Origin: Planctomycetia bacterium
GTDB lineage: Bacteria > Planctomycetota > Planctomycetia > Gemmatales > HRBIN36
Length of the DNA stretch: 51,583 bases
NCBI GenBank assembly: GCA_016795155.1
Contig: JAEUIE010000062.1
Coordinates: 1-51,583, forward strand
Direction of reading: 5' to 3'
A program made the translations under genes and the position numbers. This document shows positions 48,777 through 51,583 of this stretch, in pieces (the first letter of the stretch is position 1; every line of letters begins with the position of its first letter). Under the pieces are notes generated by a model that saw only the letters and a program-made list of their open reading frames with translations, was not told the DNA's origin and did no database searches.

Positions 48777-49904
48777 TCACTTCACCTGCAGCATCCTGTC
48801 CAGCGCCAGTTTCGCATCTCGTGCCACATCCTTGGGCACCACAATCTCATTTACCACTTTCCCATTCACCAGGTTCTCCAGCACCCAGCACAGGTGAGGC
48901 AGATCAATCCGGTACATGGTGGCACACATGCACACCATCGTCGACAGGAAATGAATCTCCTGCTCCGGATGCTCCTGCTTCAGGCGATTGACCAGGTGCA
49001 GTTCCGTTCCAATGGCCCATTTGCTGCCCGGCGGCGAACCAGCCACCGTCTTCAGGATGTATTCCGTAGAGCCTACCAAGTCAGCCTGGTCTATCACTTC
49101 CATCATACATTCAGGGTGCACCAGCACTTTGATCCCGGGATGCTGCTTGCGGAAGAAATCCACATGCTGCGGCTTGAACATTTGATGCACGCTGCAGTGC
49201 CCTTTCCACAGAAGGACTTTGGCTTTTCGCAAGGCATCAATGCTGTTGCCTCCATGTCTTTTCGATGGATCCCAGACGATCATTTCATCGAGCGGTATGC
49301 CCATCTTTTTGGCAGTGTTGCGGCCCAGATGCTGATCGGGGAAGAACAGCACCTTGCTCCGCTGGGCAAATGACCATTCGAGCGCAGCCCGGGCATTGCT
49401 GCTCGTGCAGACGATGCCGCCTCGCGATCCACAAAACGCTTTCAGGTTGGCTGCAGAGTTGATGTAGGTCACTGGCATGATGTCATTGGTATCTACTGCA
49501 TCGCCTAGTTGATCCCAGCAATCCTCCACCATGTCAATATCTGCCATGTCCGCCATGCTGCAACCGGCAGCCAGGTCAGGCAGAACGACCCGCACTTCCT
49601 CGCGTGCCAGGATGTCTGCTGTCTCGGCCATGAAATGCACGCCGCAGAACACGATGTACTGGCAATCGCCACTCTGAGCCGCCAGCGTGGCCAGCTTGTA
49701 GCTGTCGCCTCGCAGGTCAGCAAAGGCAATCACTTCATCCTGCTGATAGTGATGCCCCAGAATCAGACATTTCCCGCCCAACGTTTTCTTGGCCGCCTGG
49801 CAGCGCGCGGTGAGTTCATCATCCGAAAGCGAACGGTAAGGCTGAAAGCTCGGATCGAGCGTCTTTTGCGTAGGCAACGGTGTATCGATCATATCGAGAG
49901 TCAT
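48777..49904 (-). CDS. nadA: Quinolinate synthase
   Basis: A 375-residue [4Fe-4S] enzyme that makes quinolinate from iminoaspartate and dihydroxyacetone phosphate for NAD synthesis. LGHHYQQDEVIAFADLRGDS, the FCGVHFMAETADIL segment, the LPDLAAGCSMAD cysteine, VHPEC and CMCATMYR supply the cluster ligands and substrate residues. The second half holds the VGSTEYILKTV and GTELHLVNRL elements. All key residues are present. nadB and nadC are not nearby. Confidence 0.95.
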   Translation of the reverse strand: MTLDMIDTPLPTQKTLDPSFQPYRSLSDDELTARCQAAKKTLGGKCLILGHHYQQDEVIAFADLRGDSYKLATLAAQSGDCQYIVFCGVHFMAETADILAREEVRVVLPDLAAGCSMADMADIDMVEDCWDQLGDAVDTNDIMPVTYINSAANLKAFCGSRGGIVCTSSNARAALEWSFAQRSKVLFFPDQHLGRNTAKKMGIPLDEMIVWDPSKRHGGNSIDALRKAKVLLWKGHCSVHQMFKPQHVDFFRKQHPGIKVLVHPECMMEVIDQADLVGSTEYILKTVAGSPPGSKWAIGTELHLVNRLKQEHPEQEIHFLSTMVCMCATMYRIDLPHLCWVLENLVNGKVVNEIVVPKDVARDAKLALDRMLQVK

Positions 49905-49935
49905 GGCTGACTCCTAGTTAATTTGTGGTGAAGGT

Positions 49936-49985
49936 ATTCTACGGGGTGGGTGGGGGTTGTATTTGTAGCATTCTACGGGATGGGG
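49936..49985. repeat. Short direct repeat in the nadA upstream region
   Basis: ATTCTACGGGGTGGG (49936-49950) recurs as ATTCTACGGGATGGG (49970-49984), 34 bases apart. The 49905-50143 gap otherwise shows no gene. Confidence 0.6.
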
Positions 49986-50143
49986 CAATGTACTGGGTGT
50001 CAGCGTTTCGGTGCTCCGTAACAATGGAATCTTTGGGCTCGTAGTAGATTTTAAAAGACAATATTACAGAGGAGAGTGGGCATAGTCGATGACAGTTACT
50101 GAGAATCAGTGTCACTGTAAAACCTCGTAAGCAATGCATTTAG

Positions 50144-50368
50144 CTACGAAGTAGGCTTATCATCCTGAACTTTAGTAACTGCTCTGCGGATGACAGTGCT
50201 CTTGAGATTCTCCCAATATCGACCGAGTCTGCTGCTAGGTGGAGGAGGCTTTGATGAGATAACAAAATGGTTCTTGCAAAAAGCACACTTCACTTTTGTG
50301 CCAGCAGGTATCTGATCAGGCACAGACAGAATTTTCAGGCATTGGGGGCAGCAGATGGTGGCTTTCAT
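50144..50368 (-). CDS. Small zinc-ribbon protein
   Basis: A 74-residue protein with two CxxC pairs (CCPQC near 7-10 and CAFC near 28-31), the zinc ribbon seen at the start of many planctomycete proteins such as the propeller protein at 42698. The C-terminal half is a basic helix without known motif. It has no TM helix. It stands 43 bp after the WD40 gene on the same strand and could be co-transcribed. Function is unknown. Confidence 0.72.
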   Translation of the reverse strand: MKATICCPQCLKILSVPDQIPAGTKVKCAFCKNHFVISSKPPPPSSRLGRYWENLKSTVIRRAVTKVQDDKPTS

Positions 50369-50411
50369 GGGTCACTCCAGTTCAAGATAAACAATCGATG
50401 GATATCGCTCA

Positions 50412-51542
50412 TCATTTTGTAGGCATGGCAACTTGCTCAATATATCCGTCACCAACAACAACAAAACTTTTTTCGTCCGGAGCAAGTGCTAAGTCCCATG
50501 GTATAGCTTCGAACTTCTTTATACCAATTACGCTACGAGTTTTCAAATCAACCACGCGAACACATTTGTCGGCACTGGCTTTTCTCTCTATATCAGTAGC
50601 AAATTTCTTGCTGCCACTTCCTATTACACCGAATGAAGCATCTCTTGTAATAGCACATGATGTCAAGCCAGAAGAAAACCTAATTGCGCTAAGCTGATGA
50701 CCATTATCCAAGCTGTATAATCTTGCTGTACCATCAAGGCTTACAGACAACAGCATTTTGTCATCGGGAGTTATCATACATCTCTCGGAACCATTTTTTA
50801 GATCGTGACCACACAATCGCATGCACTCTCTTTGCGACATGACATCCCAGACACGAATAGGACTAGAAAATGCATCTCCAGCAATGATTTTTTTCCCATC
50901 TGAAGTCGCCCTCATTGCTTTGACTAGGAAGCCATCAAAGCTATATTTACGTATACACCTTCTTGAATCAATGTCCCAAACTCTAATGTTGTTTGACTGA
51001 ATCCCTTCCCACTTTCTACCTCCTGCGATCAATTGTCTTCCATCTGAAGTGAATTCTATTGCTTCAATTTGATCCTCCATCTCATTGCCTGAAATATCAA
51101 ACAGAAACTTATCATTCTTGAGTTCCCATACTCGTATGATTGCTTCATTTTTGAAGCCACACGATGACGCGACATATTTTCCATCATTTGAAATTGCTAG
51201 ACCAATGCATCCAGTTTTGTTCTTGTATCTCTTAACTATTATTGCTTCATGATAGTCCCATACTGTTACGTATCCGTCTTTTCCACCCGTCACTAATAAA
51301 TTTCCGTCTTTTGAAATTCTAACGCTATTAATGTTCATATTTGGTAGCCTAAATCGCTTTATAGATTTAAGGGCAGCAGGATCTCTCTCGGTGACATGGG
51401 GAACAGGAACATCGGGGTATGATATGTATGGCTCATTTATGTACTTAGAGCATCTAACAAAAAGAACATTAGAGGAAATAGCCGCAGATGACGATGCACC
51501 CGAGTAGCATGAACGCTTCGTGGATGTCATCGCGTCGTTCAT
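50412..51542 (-). CDS. WD40-repeat protein with 5' end disturbed by an insertion element
   Basis: An open frame of 376 residues. From about residue 60 it consists of WD40-like blades of 40-45 residues (SVRISKDGNLLVTGGKDGYVTVWD, here only landmarks: VTGGKDGYVTVWDYHE, RQLIAGGRKWEGIQS, TARLYSLDNGH). It is a cytosolic or anchored scaffold of unknown partner. The first 25-30 residues (MNDAMTSTKRSCYSG onward) are read from the 3' end of a transposase gene in another frame, so the native start has been lost or lies to the right. DNA here is AT-richer than neighbours (24 of 60 G+C at 51121-51180 versus 29 of 60 at 49261-49320). It is either a truncated gene or a fused one. Confidence 0.65.
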   Translation of the reverse strand: MNDAMTSTKRSCYSGASSSAAISSNVLFVRCSKYINEPYISYPDVPVPHVTERDPAALKSIKRFRLPNMNINSVRISKDGNLLVTGGKDGYVTVWDYHEAIIVKRYKNKTGCIGLAISNDGKYVASSCGFKNEAIIRVWELKNDKFLFDISGNEMEDQIEAIEFTSDGRQLIAGGRKWEGIQSNNIRVWDIDSRRCIRKYSFDGFLVKAMRATSDGKKIIAGDAFSSPIRVWDVMSQRECMRLCGHDLKNGSERCMITPDDKMLLSVSLDGTARLYSLDNGHQLSAIRFSSGLTSCAITRDASFGVIGSGSKKFATDIERKASADKCVRVVDLKTRSVIGIKKFEAIPWDLALAPDEKSFVVVGDGYIEQVAMPTK

Positions 51543-51583
51543 AGCGAACCCGTAAGCGTCGAAATTGATGTAGCCAACTGATG
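51448..51583 (-). mobile_element. 3' end of an IS5-type insertion element, cut by the window edge
   Basis: Includes the transposase end described separately. A candidate element terminus is GAGCATCTAACAAAAAG, starting at 51448, about 20 bases after the transposase stop. The left end lies outside the window, so the inverted repeat and target duplication cannot be checked. Confidence 0.6.
51469..51583 (-). CDS. IS5-family transposase, C-terminal fragment (partial)
   Basis: The last 37 residues of a DDE transposase, stop TAA at 51471-51469. The sequence WLHQFRRLRVRYERRDDIHE then AFMLLGCIVIC matches the end of IS5 (IS427-group) transposases, with the typical RRLxVRYERR and IHEAFxxLGC pattern. 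The rest is beyond the window edge. The WD40 gene's first codons overlap it in another frame. Confidence 0.8.
   Translation of the reverse strand, partial: ISWLHQFRRLRVRYERRDDIHEAFMLLGCIVICGYFL

Overview
The window looks like a chromosomal segment of a planctomycete, most likely from the Gemmatales/Gemmataceae side. Base composition is moderate, near 50% G+C in lines I counted by hand. Lineage clues are a giant secretin with an N-terminal repeat region, a sulfatase, a PEP-CTERM protein, a zinc-ribbon/PQQ-type propeller protein, a Hanks-type kinase, a FHA-GAF histidine kinase, an XPB-type helicase and TTG/GTG starts. This assignment is inference from gene content; no rRNA gene is present.

Layout. 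1-5.2 kb: a secretin of about 1,595 residues, closed by a hairpin terminator. 5.2-7.6 kb (minus): operon xseA-xseB-ispA. 7.7-8.45 kb (plus): a two-gene toxin-antitoxin module with a VapC-type PIN toxin. 8.4-11.85 kb (minus): bifunctional proline catabolism enzyme PutA, translationally coupled (ATGA) to an unknown 111-residue protein. 12-14.1 kb: a soluble Ser/Thr kinase and a DUF3754 membrane protein. 14.1-15.2 kb: gene-poor, with decayed sequence, a FlgM-like mini-protein, a terminator and a REP-like inverted repeat. 15.3-18.6 kb: PEP-CTERM serine protease, FHA-GAF histidine kinase, SnoaL-like protein. 18.7-24.3 kb: tRNA-Ser(GGA), glpD, a 3-methyladenine glycosylase, a small lipoprotein, a TIM-barrel isomerase, an ATP-grasp ligase and an alpha/beta hydrolase that has lost its nucleophile. 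24.5-27.6 kb: a 1,010-residue membrane-bound sigma-54 activator. 27.7-29.7 kb: rpsB-tsf (minus), S2 carrying an RGG tail. 29.9-34.8 kb: ligA, a spermidine-synthase-like membrane protein, and a thioredoxin-fold gene interrupted by an in-frame TGA. 34.9-42.5 kb: aldo/keto reductase, small secreted protein, XPB-like helicase, membrane protein, HEAT-repeat protein, aminotransferase class V, sulfatase. 42.7-48.7 kb: a large zinc-ribbon/propeller protein and a family 5 solute-binding protein, probably one operon. 48.8-51.6 kb: nadA, a zinc-ribbon mini-protein, an AT-rich WD40 gene, and the 3' end of an IS5-type transposase entering from the right edge.

The most notable item is at 34122-34751 (minus). 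A membrane-anchored TlpA-like thioredoxin gene has TGA exactly where the first active-site cysteine should be (W-U-P-P-C). The frame stays open and family-like on both sides. A hairpin with a GG-starting apical loop lies 31 nt after the TGA, as expected for a bacterial SECIS. I interpret it as a selenoprotein. No selA/selB/selC/selD gene is in the window, so the decoding machinery would have to lie elsewhere.

Otherwise the window is mostly housekeeping and planctomycete lineage genes. No CRISPR array, prophage or rRNA operon is visible. The only clear mobile element is at the right edge.
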